From contig JAMKCH010012594.1 of the NCBI GenBank assembly GCA_023653785.1, positions 1-64,000 on the forward strand: DNA of 64,000 nt. Direction: 5' to 3'. Below, piece after piece: positions 44,811 to 56,835 of the stretch; the stretch's first letter is position 1, and every line of letters begins with the position of its first letter. The notes under the pieces are model-generated. The model did not search any database, was not told where the DNA came from, and saw nothing but the letters and a program-made list of their open reading frames with translations. A program made the position numbers and the translations under genes. Source of the stretch: Ophioderma brevispina (Eukaryota; Echinodermata; Ophiuroidea; Amphilepidida; Ophiodermatidae).

Positions 44811-47800
44811 GAACCCCAAAAAGAACCACATACATAGCTTTTAAAGTTTATATTTTAACATATTTCTTGTCTTTTTTTTTGGGGGGGGGGGAATGTTTTT
44901 TTTTTAAAAATGTTAAAATGATCATTTTCTTATCTTTTTAAAGGCCAATCACCAACCTAAAAGAAATTTCATTGAGTGTTTTCCATTTCTTCGAAGCACT
45001 CTTTGTTTCTCTCTCTCAATAAAAAAATCATCATATTTTAGCCCCCAGCCTTTTCCGGCAATGCAAGAAATAGTTTTTTTGTATCTGCTGGCTGTTCATC
45101 CTGGCAAAAACAAGAGATCTGCTGTTGTCCCCTTGTTGGTTATATTTTCATCAGACGGTCTCTGGTGAAATGCTAGACAAAATCGTACATGTGGAAATGT
45201 CCTATGAACCATGTTTTACCTTGTAATTTAGGTTTCTTAGTTTATGGCTCAAACAAAATAATGGCAACAATAGAACATTTGCACGATCCCCATGCATCTC
45301 GTACTGTGCGCATTTCCATCCGGGAATTTGTACCAGCCTCAAGTCGGCGAAACACATACGGTTAAGAGCGGATAATCATACTAGAAACTTACCCTATCGT
45401 GATGTTGCACAGTTGAACTGTATTCGTCCGGCAGGTGACAATTCGGGCACGGTTATTATGCAAGCCACATTTGATTGTAAATTTCAACATCGTCCTCGTT
45501 GTTTTTTGTTTCCTATGAGATTTGTCTACAGTAGGCGAATGATGTGACGATTTCCTGATGGCAGCGTATAATAAATAGGCAACAGCGCAGTGATCGACCT
45601 TCGGGCCGTTAGTCTGGCGCTTTATACCTGCATTATTATTATTATTATTACATTCTGTACATTAACCATGTGAAAAGGTACTTTGTATGTATTTTTAGGC
45701 ACTGTCTGGCGACATGAACGCACAACCATAATTTTTTGTACACAGGAACTCTGGGTACAATTTCCCAATGGAATGTGACAATACGGATGCATTATTTTTA
45801 CAATAACACATTCCTGGTAAACTTTTTCTTTGTATATTGAATGTCAGATCACACGCAACTGCCATCAGCACTTGGTATAGCCTTGTCATCACGCTCTATA
45901 CGAAAATAAGATCACAACTTTTTAACTGTTGCCCAATTGGACTTAAATGTGAGCCCGTTTGTATATAGATGTACCGGCCCAGTATTCTTAATGTTATTGA
46001 TGTGGTTTTATTCAGTGGTTCGACTTACAAACATTTACATTTGTTTTTCAATAGCTGGTTCAGGTTTTAAGTCGTATTCACTTTTGAACCCGTTTCAAAA
46101 GATTTTTGCTTTTCCATGTTTTTAATCTTTTGCAAAACCCAAGAAAACCCTGTCCTCAGTTACAATTAAGATCTTAATTGGTATAAATCAAACCAATGGG
46201 TACTTTTAGAATGCATAAGCAGCATGGTTATTTGTGTAATATTACTGTTTACATGGCATAAGTGTTAAATTAATTTTAAGAATTGGGAATCAAATAATGG
46301 GCGATTGAGTTTTAAAAGCCTTAAAAACTCCCCTGTGAATATTATATCCGTATGGGAAGTCGTAACCTAAATCTTTTGCAGTTGATACAGATTTCTCAGT
46401 AGCGCTCTGTGTATACTCCATCAAACTGAACCAATTCATTATGATAGAAAATTAGAACCGTGTGCTGCAGTATGTCAACCATGGTATTCAGAATCCCAAG
46501 CCATTTTCAACAGTGTTCGTAGATGTTCTTACTAGAGATTTCTCAAGGTTTTGGGGATATCCTAGATTTATATTCAATGTTAAGAGTAGAAATCTAGCAT
46601 CTAAGGGAACACTTTGCTGCATTTCCATCAGACACTTTATGTGGTGTGGTTGCTGTTCCAAGGTGGAATCAAATGCGGAAACTACACAACTAAAATAAGA
46701 AAGTAAAAATAAGTTACAAATGTATGGCTCATGGTGTTTTCCTTTTGGGACATCAGTGGTGCTGTCATTTTCAGGTCTTGGGTGTATTCCTATTTGCATG
46801 ATGTGTCATTAAGTTTCTCTTTTTAGAATCTGAAATAGTAACATTGCTAAGGCACACTCACATACCTATGACCCTCGGGTTATATTGTGCGATTTCTCTT
46901 AACATTTTTTCCTTCCGTCGTGAGATACTAATACGGACAAATTAATCATATTTAAGTTTTTACTTGCTAGGATATGCTGGACATGCTGCAGGCATGCAAG
47001 CTTAAACCTCGTTTTTGGAGAAATGTAGCACGGCAATTATGTAATATTTATAGAATCGTGGGATTATTGGAATTGTGGTTTAGAGTTGGTTAGTAATGTT
47101 TCAAATGTGATTAACAGTCTGGTGTGGTCATTTTCTCAAATGAACCATTTCAGTAAATGATGTAAACATGTAATGATGTATTGTAATATTTTTACTATTT
47201 TCATGTCAAATCACCGGTCGCTTGTCATGCAAAATTCAGCGAGATCTCTGCCATTGTTAATATGTATTAAAAGTAAACAGACGCCAAAACATTCTAGAAT
47301 TTACACATCGTGAAAGTAATGTTATTAAAATGTACCTTTTCAATGACTTTTTATTATACGTTAAATATATATTTTATCAAAATAGGATGTCAGTTCTTTA
47401 TGATTTTGGGCCAAACGGATGTAAATTATTTGCTGATATTTTCTGAGAGGATTTTAAAACCCTCTATAATATTTCTATAATTATGTACAGTCAAAAGGCT
47501 TTTCAAAGAGATATATTTTTCAAAGCGCCAGAGTGTGTTTCCTTAGCTATGGCAGGTTTACTTAAAATGAATTACAGTTCTTAACTTAATTACTAAAATG
47601 CTATGTTCTAGGATCCTAAAATGTACTATGTACAGTTTAGTCTACTTAAAAGTGAGAGTAGGTAGTTGCTACTTCATCTGTACATGCTGTGCACTAGATA
47701 CAGTGTAACCCCAGTTTCTTTATACATACACCATGGAACCAGCACAAGTTAATGCCATAAGAAGGGTGCTATAATTAACTACATCATAAATTTAACCCGC

Positions 47801-48980
47801 CGAAAATATTTGTAAAACTTCGGCCACCATCCAGTGTACTCTACCTCACAGCAATTTTCCTCCCGCGGTAAATAACCGGTGGAGAGAAGAAAAAGAGATG
47901 AATGGCGTGGGGGAAGGGAAAAGGGAGCAACGTGATAGGTAAAATAGGGCAGTGTGAGGCAGATGTGGGTGAATGAGTGGCAGGAATAAAAGGTGGACTC
48001 AGAAGATTGGAAAGGGATATGGGAAGCTCTTGAAGGTTAGAACAAAGAGAAAAGTGGACCTTTTATTTTTTCCCCTTTCCCCTTTATCAAATGATGGACA
48101 CACGTTTTACAAACACACAATTCTCCCGTTAGCAACCCAGGGTGCATTTACAAGCACTATTGCAACCGGTGGAGCATACATGCAATGTAGTGTCTGTGAC
48201 TGACGCTACCAATGTGTTATAACTAACAACTGCATGTGCCGATGTAACATAGTGCGTCTAATGTATGGCCAGTTAGCGCTACCAGTTTGACATTTGCCAA
48301 TGCAGTCATAACTAAAGCATATAGCCTATAAACATGTGATGCATTGCTGGAGATTCACTATCTCCAGTGTGCCATGTGCAGCAAGTGATTTTATTTAACC
48401 AAGCCTGGTAAATCCTCAATACTGGTTTGTTTTAATATCCCGATTTTATAGCTGATTATTACTTTGTTTACTCTAAAAAGTAGTAAGAATGATTAAATCA
48501 AAGAAAAGTTTGGTGTTGATTCGAACCAGTAACCTTCCACTCTGTAGTTTCAATCTATTTTTGAAACCAATTCAGCAGAAAGGCATTGTTTTGTGATATT
48601 CAATTATCTTACGGAATAACGACTGCTTATTACAAAGAAATTAAGAGTGATCGATTGTAAACATTTTCAGTGACTGTGTGGTGGTTCTCCATGCTTGGTT
48701 ATGCCCCAGCTTTTCTCACTTGGCCAAATAAGGCATGCATAATTAACTGGTCTTGAATAACTGGTCTTAGCTTATAAGATCCTTTCACAGAGGGCAAGTT
48801 ATGTTGAATGGACTTAGTCTGTCCTCCAGATCATCCCAGTATGTGAAGAATACAATACACGCACCTGGTTCACCTGAACTTTTTAGGTATTTCGGCAGGT
48901 GATTCTTTTGTATTTTTGCATACTTGGGTTGTTCTAGAAGACAGTTTTGGCCAAATTAACCTATTGACCACCTGTGTAAG
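44811..48980. other. Non-coding sequence, few features
   Basis: Long AT-rich stretch. A T8 then G10 run sits near 44873-44890 and an (ATT)n microsatellite at about 45633-45650. The short open frames (for example 45937, 46462, 46488 minus) show no recognisable protein or splice context. Confidence 0.45.
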
Positions 48981-49398
48981 TGCCCTATATACCACTGATC
49001 TCTATACAATGAATTGGAAACCTGGGCTCTGTTACAGTACTTGAAACCACTGATGGCCATATTGGTAATCCAAGATGGCCATATTGGTAATCCAAAAAGA
49101 GCCCAAGCAGGTGGTTAGGAGCCGGTCATTTACACAAAGTATGTTTCTATTGAAATGTGGATAAGCGACATAACATAAACAATCAAGCCAATTCAGTGAG
49201 CTCATTGTATTTGAAGTTGTGCACATATGGGAAGGCATGTCCATAAAACAGGCACTCGAGATACAACTTCTATAAAACAGGTGTCTCTGGAATGCTATTG
49301 TACTGGTAGACCAAGATGTCTGCCGGTTGCTGCACTTATCTACTATACAATTACTGTTGTTTAGCCAATCCATTGTATAGAGATCGGTGCCTATATAC
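48981..49398. mobile_element. ~418 bp MITE with 36-base inverted ends
   Basis: Left gccctatataccactgatct then ctatacaatgaattgg; right ccaatccattgtatagagat then cggtgcctatatac. A 22-base block (gatggccatattggtaatcc) is repeated back to back near 49052-49098. The antisense 113-codon frame inside is probably chance. Confidence 0.75.
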
Positions 49399-49892
49399 AG
49401 ACCATGTAAACAAAGTGTCGCATCATATGAGCAATAACACTATCAATTAGTATGTATTTACCCTCCACTCCCATTAAAAAAATCCAATTAAAAAAAAATA
49501 TTGAAGTGAAGCAATTGTCCCCCCTCTTTAGCTGTTAGCAGTAACTTTGGTTGAAGTGTGTAGAGACAAATAGCCCTAGATTTTAGTATGATTTAAAAGC
49601 AGCTGTGGTAAATGACCACATATAAGTGTACCTTCTATGCCTTGTAAAGTCTTTGTGTGGTTGCAGCAGCTAAATACTTGATACATTCCATTGATTTATC
49701 TGTTTGCTACTCAAGGACACATCAGTGTTGTCACAAATCACTAATGTGTCTTTGTCAATAGCAAGTAACAATGATTAGTTGTAGGAATATGTACTGTGTG
49801 CTTGAAGTAGGATGTCACTAGATAATGCCATAGTTTCAATTCTCAAACTTGTTTATAGCAGAAGTTTGATCCAATAATCCTATCTATCCCTT

Positions 49893-50030
49893 GGATAATT
49901 TATGACGACTGAGCGGTGCATCCTTGGGATCGGTGACCTACCTTCCTCTACTCTGTCTCATGGATAATTTATGACGACTGAGCGGTGCATCCTTGGGATC
50001 GGTGACCTACCTTCCTCTACTTTGTCTCAT
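49893..50030. repeat. 69 bp tandem duplication
   Basis: Two almost identical units beginning ggataatttatgacgactga (49893 and 49962) and ending tctact(c/t)tgtctca. The near identity implies a recent duplication. It ends 30 bases before the acceptor of the 50061 block. Confidence 0.9.
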
Positions 50031-50060
50031 TGACTTCACTGGGTTGTTTTGGTTATGCAG

Positions 50061-50207
50061 GCTCGAAATTCTCACATTCTCCTTGGAATCACAGCCTCAT
50101 GTGCTCACACAATTGAAATTGACACAATCAAAATGCTGGTGAGAATTCAAAGACGAGTCATGATGTCACTCCCGATGAGACAAAGCATATACACTTGCAT
50201 TACCTAG
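50061..50207 (+). CDS. Candidate terminal exon, product unrecognised
   Basis: Acceptor gttttggttatgcag, then 48 codons and TAG at 50205-50207. It begins ARNSHILLGITASCAHTIEI and continues DTIKMLVRIQRRVMMSLPM. Phase 0 entry matches the exit of block 31483-31574. A possible donor (ctg|gtgaga, 50139) would make a 78-base internal exon instead. A second frame is also open for the first 26 codons. No family is recognised. It is either the far 3' end of the gene on the left or an exon of another transcript; the 18.5 kb gap between them contains the second DIRS element. Confidence 0.4.
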   Translation, partial: ARNSHILLGITASCAHTIEIDTIKMLVRIQRRVMMSLPMRQSIYTCIT

Positions 50208-52410
50208 CATTTTAAAGCGGGGCCAAAACCAGATTTAAAACTTTGGTTTAACTAACTTGGAGTTACTGGCCCAAGTTGGTTGATTGTGTTTTACTCTAAA
50301 GAACATAAATGTCTTTTTGATAGAGGAAAATAGGATTTGTTAGCTCATATTTCCCTTCATTCACATTCCTGATACTTTGTCTTTCATCATTTTTCTGATA
50401 ATCCCTTATAGGTTTGCATATATCAGGATGTCAGAGTATTTGATGGACAGATAATACGTAGTGACTACACTGTGTAATTGTTTGATGCAATCAACTGCGC
50501 AAGACTGCAGTACAGTGTGACCTTATGAAATGGCCAATTACACTTGTGATACTGTTGTCTTGGAGCCATTCTTTTGGAAAGGTCATGCTTATTAATTTAT
50601 TGCACGCATATGTTATTAAGCGAGCATATATACATTCCTGTCCAACAAATACTTAATAGGACTGTAAAAAGCACGCCTCATATTGCTATAAAATAGAGGA
50701 GGCATTTTGCAAATGATTTGATGCATTTCAAATTCATGTTTGTGTGTTTCTGATTTCAAAACAATATGGAACTAATTTTATGATTTTTAACAAATATTTT
50801 TTCAAAAGAAACCTAGCTAAATATCAAACCATGTAACTGAGACCACAATTTTTAACTGATTTGTCATTTCCTATTAAAAAGGGCAATTTTAGATCATTTT
50901 CTTCATGTCCTACAAAGACTAACGTGAAGACTAATTCTCACCATTTTCAAACATTTTGATATTTAGTTTATAACAGCCAACCAGAAATGAAATTTAGAGT
51001 GATTTGAGCCTCACTCTGGCAGCTCTTTATCTTTACACTTTAAGTTTTATTGCTCTTATTGTAAAAGAGTGCAAAATGAGGGTGGTTTGCCTCATTTGCA
51101 GAACCAGAAATGTACTGACTGTGCTTTTATGCAGTGTCTTTTAAGATGATTGCCCAAGGTTTTCCCATTTCTGAAAGTTAGGTCTTCACTATTTTGGAAT
51201 AGGGAACAGAGGTGCACATGCAATACAGAGTTATCTTGACACAAAGATACATGATTTCCAGCTATTTACCATTATTCAAATTGCATTAGTGGTGGTTAAT
51301 TTCTCTATTTACTCATCTGCTCATTTATGGCAGTTGGGAATAAGATCATGGTTTTGTAGTGAGTGTAAAAGTGGACTATTTGTGGTACTGTTGTTCAAAT
51401 CTTGTGTTTGATCTCTGCACACAAATGTATTGCACACTTCTTCAATTGAAAATGAAATCAAATACACAAATCCCAATTGTCCATTATCTGTTGCGGTGAT
51501 TTAGTTTGATCTTATGTAGATACCTTAGAACAGAAATGGACCTGATCCACCAAGAGTTTTTAGTGTGTTTTAATGTGTTCTGGGCTCAAGCAATACTGTA
51601 TAATATAAACTATGACAAAACTTGTTTTTGTATTTGTGTAATTTTCTTTTATTTGGAGGTACAACTCTATTAATGTGTGTATATGCAACTTTGTTTTTAT
51701 GCTTAAAACACTGCAGTCACCTTGATCCATGTGGTATATTTTACCTGCATGTAAATTAGTTGATGTGCCTTTCAGACTAGTTTATGGGCAGCAAAACGTG
51801 CTAGCAAATCAATCTGTTCTTTTCTGTTTGATATCTCACACCACTCTTCAATTTAGTAGTGCACTTTTACAAAGCTTGTTCTTCCAAATCAAGTATAGCC
51901 TGCTCATAAGCCAGTATTTTTTCTTACATATCTACAAGTGTTTAGTAAAATTGGTGAGATATTGTGCAAGAGTAAAAGAACAAATTTGTAGCCTTGTTTT
52001 AAAAGGTACAAACTGCATTCATCGTGTGAACTTAAATGTAGCAAGTGAGTACTTAATGATTTGTGCCATGTAATTTTGTTTGTGTGATGTATATAATAAC
52101 TGGTTCACAATTCATTCAGACTACTTCATAGATTATGGATTCTTCAGTATATAACCTGTAATGTAACTCCATACTTCTCCTTCCTTCCCTCCCACTCTTT
52201 CATCCCTCCCTCCCCTTCCTGTGTCAAAGGTTAAAAAATCTCAGTTCTTGAACTGTAAGGCTAAAAAACTGTCTCAAAGCTACCATGCTCATTTATAGTT
52301 TGCGGCCCATGTTTGTCTCGCAGAAATCGGTTAGTTGAATTTTTCATTTTAATGTGTTTCAATTTCTGCATCCAAAATCAGCAAAAGCATGCATTAAACT
52401 CATCCGCTGA
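50208..52410. other. Possible 3' UTR or intergenic DNA
   Basis: AT-rich and free of visible transposons, which would suit a 3' UTR of the 50061 block. A 114-codon plus frame at 51729-52073 has no recognisable features. Confidence 0.3.
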
Positions 52411-52823
52411 CTTTGATTTGATTTATTTGGACAATGTCCTGGATAGCCCAAGAAAGCCTCGACAGGAAGCTTATTTCCATTGGGGTCCATTTTACCGGGA
52501 CGGAATTGGGACAGCCAGGGGTAATCACCCTACTCTTTTCGACACTGACTGTGATGTGCATGCACAGGTATGACTCTCTGTACATGGGACCGACGGCTTA
52601 ACGTCCCCTCCGAAGGACGGGGTATTATCATGGTTTATTTGCCCAAGTCCAACTGAACCATGGGGAGAGCGAATTCCAATTTCAATCAATAGCTCTTGTA
52701 CAGATTAAATCCAGAATTTAGTACCCGATTAAATCCCTGCAGTGGTCCCGCCGGGAGTTGAACCGGGGACCTTTAGCACCAAAGGCTAATACCCTAACCA
52801 GTGGGCCACGCGCTCACTGACAC
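52411..52823 (-). mobile_element. tRNA-derived SINE
   Basis: Read on the minus strand, the head (52815-52748) has agcgcgtggcccactggtta (A-box region) and, about 35 bases on, ggttcaactcccgg (B box), as in a tRNA promoter. The body follows and the 3' end is A-rich with aaataaatcaaatcaaa near 52411-52430. The tRNA-like part is not a foldable functional tRNA. Polymerase III boxes and an A-rich tail define a SINE, about 410 bases long. Confidence 0.75.
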
Positions 52824-53555
52824 TTATAATTAGTGAAAACATCACATTCTATGTAAACCAATGTTAAGTTTTGAGCAGTTGTGCTTATTTGGACTAAACT
52901 TAATTCAAGAAAAAGGTCAAGGAGGAAAAAAAGAGATGCATCCTGCATTGGATTTCTAATCCTTCACAAGCTTTGAGACATTTTTAAAGACTAGTTGGTA
53001 AAGAGCCAGAGGGTGTATTGAATCTATTCCACAATGCACAATTTTGGGAAATTTCACCTTAAAAATTCTATTCTTAACACATAAAAACATCCTGACTTTT
53101 ACACTCATTTTAACCCACAAAGCACTAGTACTTTTTTTTTACCATGATCATGAAATGTTTTGTGGTCCTTAAATTTTTGAACACTTATCCATAAAAACTG
53201 GTGTATGTTTATGAGTGTATGAGTACGCTATAGGCACATTGCAATGCATCATGGGATTGGTTCAAGCACCCTCTGGTCAAGAGCTGAAGTGATGATAGTA
53301 TAGTTGATAATGATGTATGCTGACATGGCTTTTTGTATGTTTGCTGCAGTAATTGGTGTGATGTTTAGTAACAGCTTGAGCAATGATGCTTACTGCAGTG
53401 AAAATAATTGATGTTTCATTTTTAGCCAATAGGGAAAATAAAAGGACTTGTTAGACAAAACTGTAAAAGACAATCATCACAACAACAGTCTTAATTGCAT
53501 CTTACCCTGAACTGGGTACTAAATATTAGCAGATTACTGCATGAAAAAGGTTACT
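52824..53555. other. Non-coding sequence, no feature seen
   Basis: Nothing recognised. Confidence 0.4.
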
Positions 53556-53982
53556 ATATGTGACCCAGCGTGAGTAAATGAGGCTCTTTGAGGTGAAAAT
53601 GGAGATTTATGTACCATCATATTTTGTTTTAAGGATTAAAATGAGACCTTAATCACCTTCATAGGGTGTGTTGTTATGAAGTTGTGGTAGGTCAAAGACC
53701 TTTCCATATGGACGTAATAAAATACAAATTAAGGAGTAAAAGGCTTTGAGAGTTGAAGCACACCTATATTTTTGCACATACTAAATGACACAAAATGGGC
53801 TTAGAATACATGTTATCTTCAATATTTTTGAAATAAACATACACTACATGAAAGAAGCCATATCAGTGTACATTTATCAAGAGAAAAAGAAACATTTATT
53901 TATTCAACCCCTCTATTTTTGCTTATAAATCAAATTCACAGATGCCACAAAGAGCCTCATTTACTCATGCTGGGTCACATAT
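53556..53982. mobile_element. ~427 bp MITE with 35-base inverted ends
   Basis: Left atatgtgacccagcgtgagt then aaatgaggctctttg; right caaagagcctcatttactca then tgctgggtcacatat. Only one mismatch occurs in 35 bases, suggesting a fairly young copy. TA/TATA flanks are present. Confidence 0.88.
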
Positions 53983-56328
53983 TTCAAACATGTAAGAAAG
54001 TTAATTGCAAGAGTAAATTCTATGTGAGCTTTAGCCATTTCTCTACTCTGTCCAGTTTCTCATAACCTTGCCGCAACAGCTTGTATGTTATGTGTCGAGA
54101 TTACAGTCTTCTGGGGCGCATGTAAAAACGCTGTCGTGTAAGCAGAGTGCCACAGTTTATTGGTGTGACAATTGATCTCGCACTGAGTCAGGCATGGAGG
54201 TATAGGATGAGGCGACATCACATTTACAAACAAGGTTAGCACCTGGTCGGACTGTTAGAGGTGCGAGAACTATGTCCATAAGGTACAGCATTCAAATAGC
54301 GTATCATGCTGATTGCGCGCAAATTTTAAAAGCACAAGCCCTGTAGGTGCTAACGCATACTGCGTGCAGTGCTTTGTTCGTTGCCCGGCATGACGTCAAA
54401 GGTCACCTCATATATATTTTTGATATTTTATCGTATTGTTAGTATCATATATGGTAATTGAAAATATTGCTGAAGCAAATTATCAGTCTTAATTCTTAGA
54501 ACGGTCCTTAGAAGTTTCATTGGTTTCTTAGGGAGTTAAAGATGGCAAAGCAACCTTGAGGCGATATTTATAAAGCATCAGTAAGATATGACTTGACTCT
54601 ACACTGCAATATTCATTCTGAGATTAAACAGTATGTGGTATGAAATATCCAAGTCAATGCAAATAATATCATATTGAATTTCAGCATCAAAATATCAATC
54701 GTTCAATTATACTCCTTATAGTTGGGCAAAAGCAGTAACTTTGCGTATCAATAATAGCTCATCAATTAATGCAAAGAATATCAATTTACACACAAAACCC
54801 CAATAGTATTATATAAAAGAATTTAGGGCAATGTTGCTTAATCGAGGACCATACCGAGTTTGTAGACTTGTCCCCTCTTAAAAGGCCTTTTTGACTCATA
54901 AAATAACTTTTTAACTGGTAACAGGGGTAATCTCATCCGACTGTCATAAACTGATGAATTGATTTCCATCAACGACTTATGTACATTTTTGTTTTTCTAT
55001 GGATTTCCCCATTTCTTTGGATACGAATGAATTTGTGATACTAGTGTTGGAAAGAGTTGTGTTTCAATCTTGTAGAGAATCTTGTACATTTCCATGCTGC
55101 TCTGTCTTATGCAGGAGGTATATGAATGTGTATTTTTGAAATGTATCAATTTGAATGGAATATGCTGGAATTTTTGACAAAAAATATGAAAAATGTGTGA
55201 CATGAGTGTCTGAAAAATACTTTTTGTTTGAATTGCTGTTTTGAATCTTCACTAACCCAATGCCACCATTTGCCTGCTTTATGATAACATGAAAAAAAAT
55301 AATTTTAATCATGATGGTGTGACAACATATTGTTTACTTGATTCAGGTGATATAGGGACAACCTGTACGTTTTACGGTGGAGAGCTGTTTGTGAGGGGCG
55401 TACAGCAATTAATGTGCCAGCACTCCTAGTCATGCATCTTTAATACTGTGTGCTCAACGGTCAATATGAGGTGACAGTGGTTAAAAAGTTAGAGGGTCAC
55501 TGGTAAAAGTAAACATTAAGTCAAAGACCTTCCTTGTATCTAAAGCAGGTGCGCTAATGACTCTTTGAATATGTGGTAACAATGGTTTTGCGCTGTGGCG
55601 CTGTCCACACAGGTGATATGGGGCCTCATTACTTTATACTTTAGCTAAACTAATACGACTAAATACATAGTCAGAAACCACTCAATAGATCAAAAGGCAC
55701 ACACAACTTTTAATTAACATTGGTCTAAAAAAAAACTATTTGTCTGAAGGACATTGAACCTCTGGTCAGTGTACATTTAGGAACAGTGTAGAAGAGGTCT
55801 ATACGTATAAAACTTGCAGTGTATAGTGCTCAGTAGGTCCAAAATTCTTTCAATATAGCTCCACAAGGGTTCCAGTGAAGATCGAAGAAATGTTACAGTT
55901 AAGCGATTTTGTGAATGATTGTGTAAATCAATTGTATAAAAACTGTACAAGGTTCAATTCAGAAAAAAAATATGGTAACAAAACTTAAGTTTTTACTGGC
56001 CCTTTCCTTTCAAGTGACGTTCTATTTTAGGCAGCCGAAAGCAAACGTGGTGGGTAGATTAGTAAAATGGCATCTTCCCTATTTACCTCATGGAGATGAC
56101 CCAAAACTTTTCCCCAGCTCATATCAGCGCGAATTGAGTATAATGAATTTACTCAATGGGTTGATTCCTAATGGCTCGGCATTTTGCCCATTCCTTTAGA
56201 CCAGCAAACAGAAAGAGACTTGAAAAACCAGCAAGATTGATTTCTTCAAGTCTCAAACGGACCTTGTCAGTAGGAGATTCTTAAATCCTCCCTATCAGGA
56301 ATATAAACGTAAGCAAAGCTACAAGACA
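53983..56328. other. Non-coding sequence, no feature seen
   Basis: AT-rich. Short frames near 54997-55312 (minus) and 55972-56199 (plus) lack splice context or known motifs. Confidence 0.4.
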
Positions 56329-56835
56329 GGGTTCCCGCTTAGAGGATTTTGGCGTCAAATGACAGTCAGAATTTTCACTGACTAATGAAATCAGAATGAG
56401 TAACAAAATGAGGTCCCCTTGGACCCCATAATTATAAGCCTCTCGAACAGTGCAAAAACAAAAAATTATAAGTTACCAAACTCAAAAGACAAAATTTGTA
56501 GAAGTAAAATTCTGTTACAATGCAGATCAATATAGTGCTTGATTGTGGGAAAAACAAAATCACCAAATTGCAATGGCTATTACTATTTTCTTACAGAAAA
56601 CCAACTTGTTAACAGAGGAATGTTGATACCTCGAAAGTGTCACCAAAGGCACCAGTAGAAATCCAGAAATCTTAGCACCATGGATTTGGAAACTGATAAG
56701 GCCCTTATTAAAAGTACTAAAAACCATTTGGTTAGTCTAGTCTCGGGGAATACAAAATATTCCCTGGACCAGATAATGACATTTGGAAATTATGGGTTCC
56801 AGTGGACTTCAAGTTACAAACCAAAGTGGGAACCC
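56329..56835. mobile_element. MITE family E copy 2
   Basis: Ends gggttcccgctt and aaagtgggaaccc are inverted repeats. The body is co-linear with 30684-31170 in the same orientation. Confidence 0.8.

Noticed and set aside
49032..49373. 113-codon minus-strand ORF
   Set aside because: Lies wholly inside a MITE and resembles no protein; chance frame.
51729..52073. 114-codon plus-strand ORF
   Set aside because: No splice context, domain or codon pattern; may be UTR or intergenic.
52748..52815. Functional tRNA gene on the minus strand
   Set aside because: A and B boxes are present but arms do not pair convincingly and a SINE body follows.
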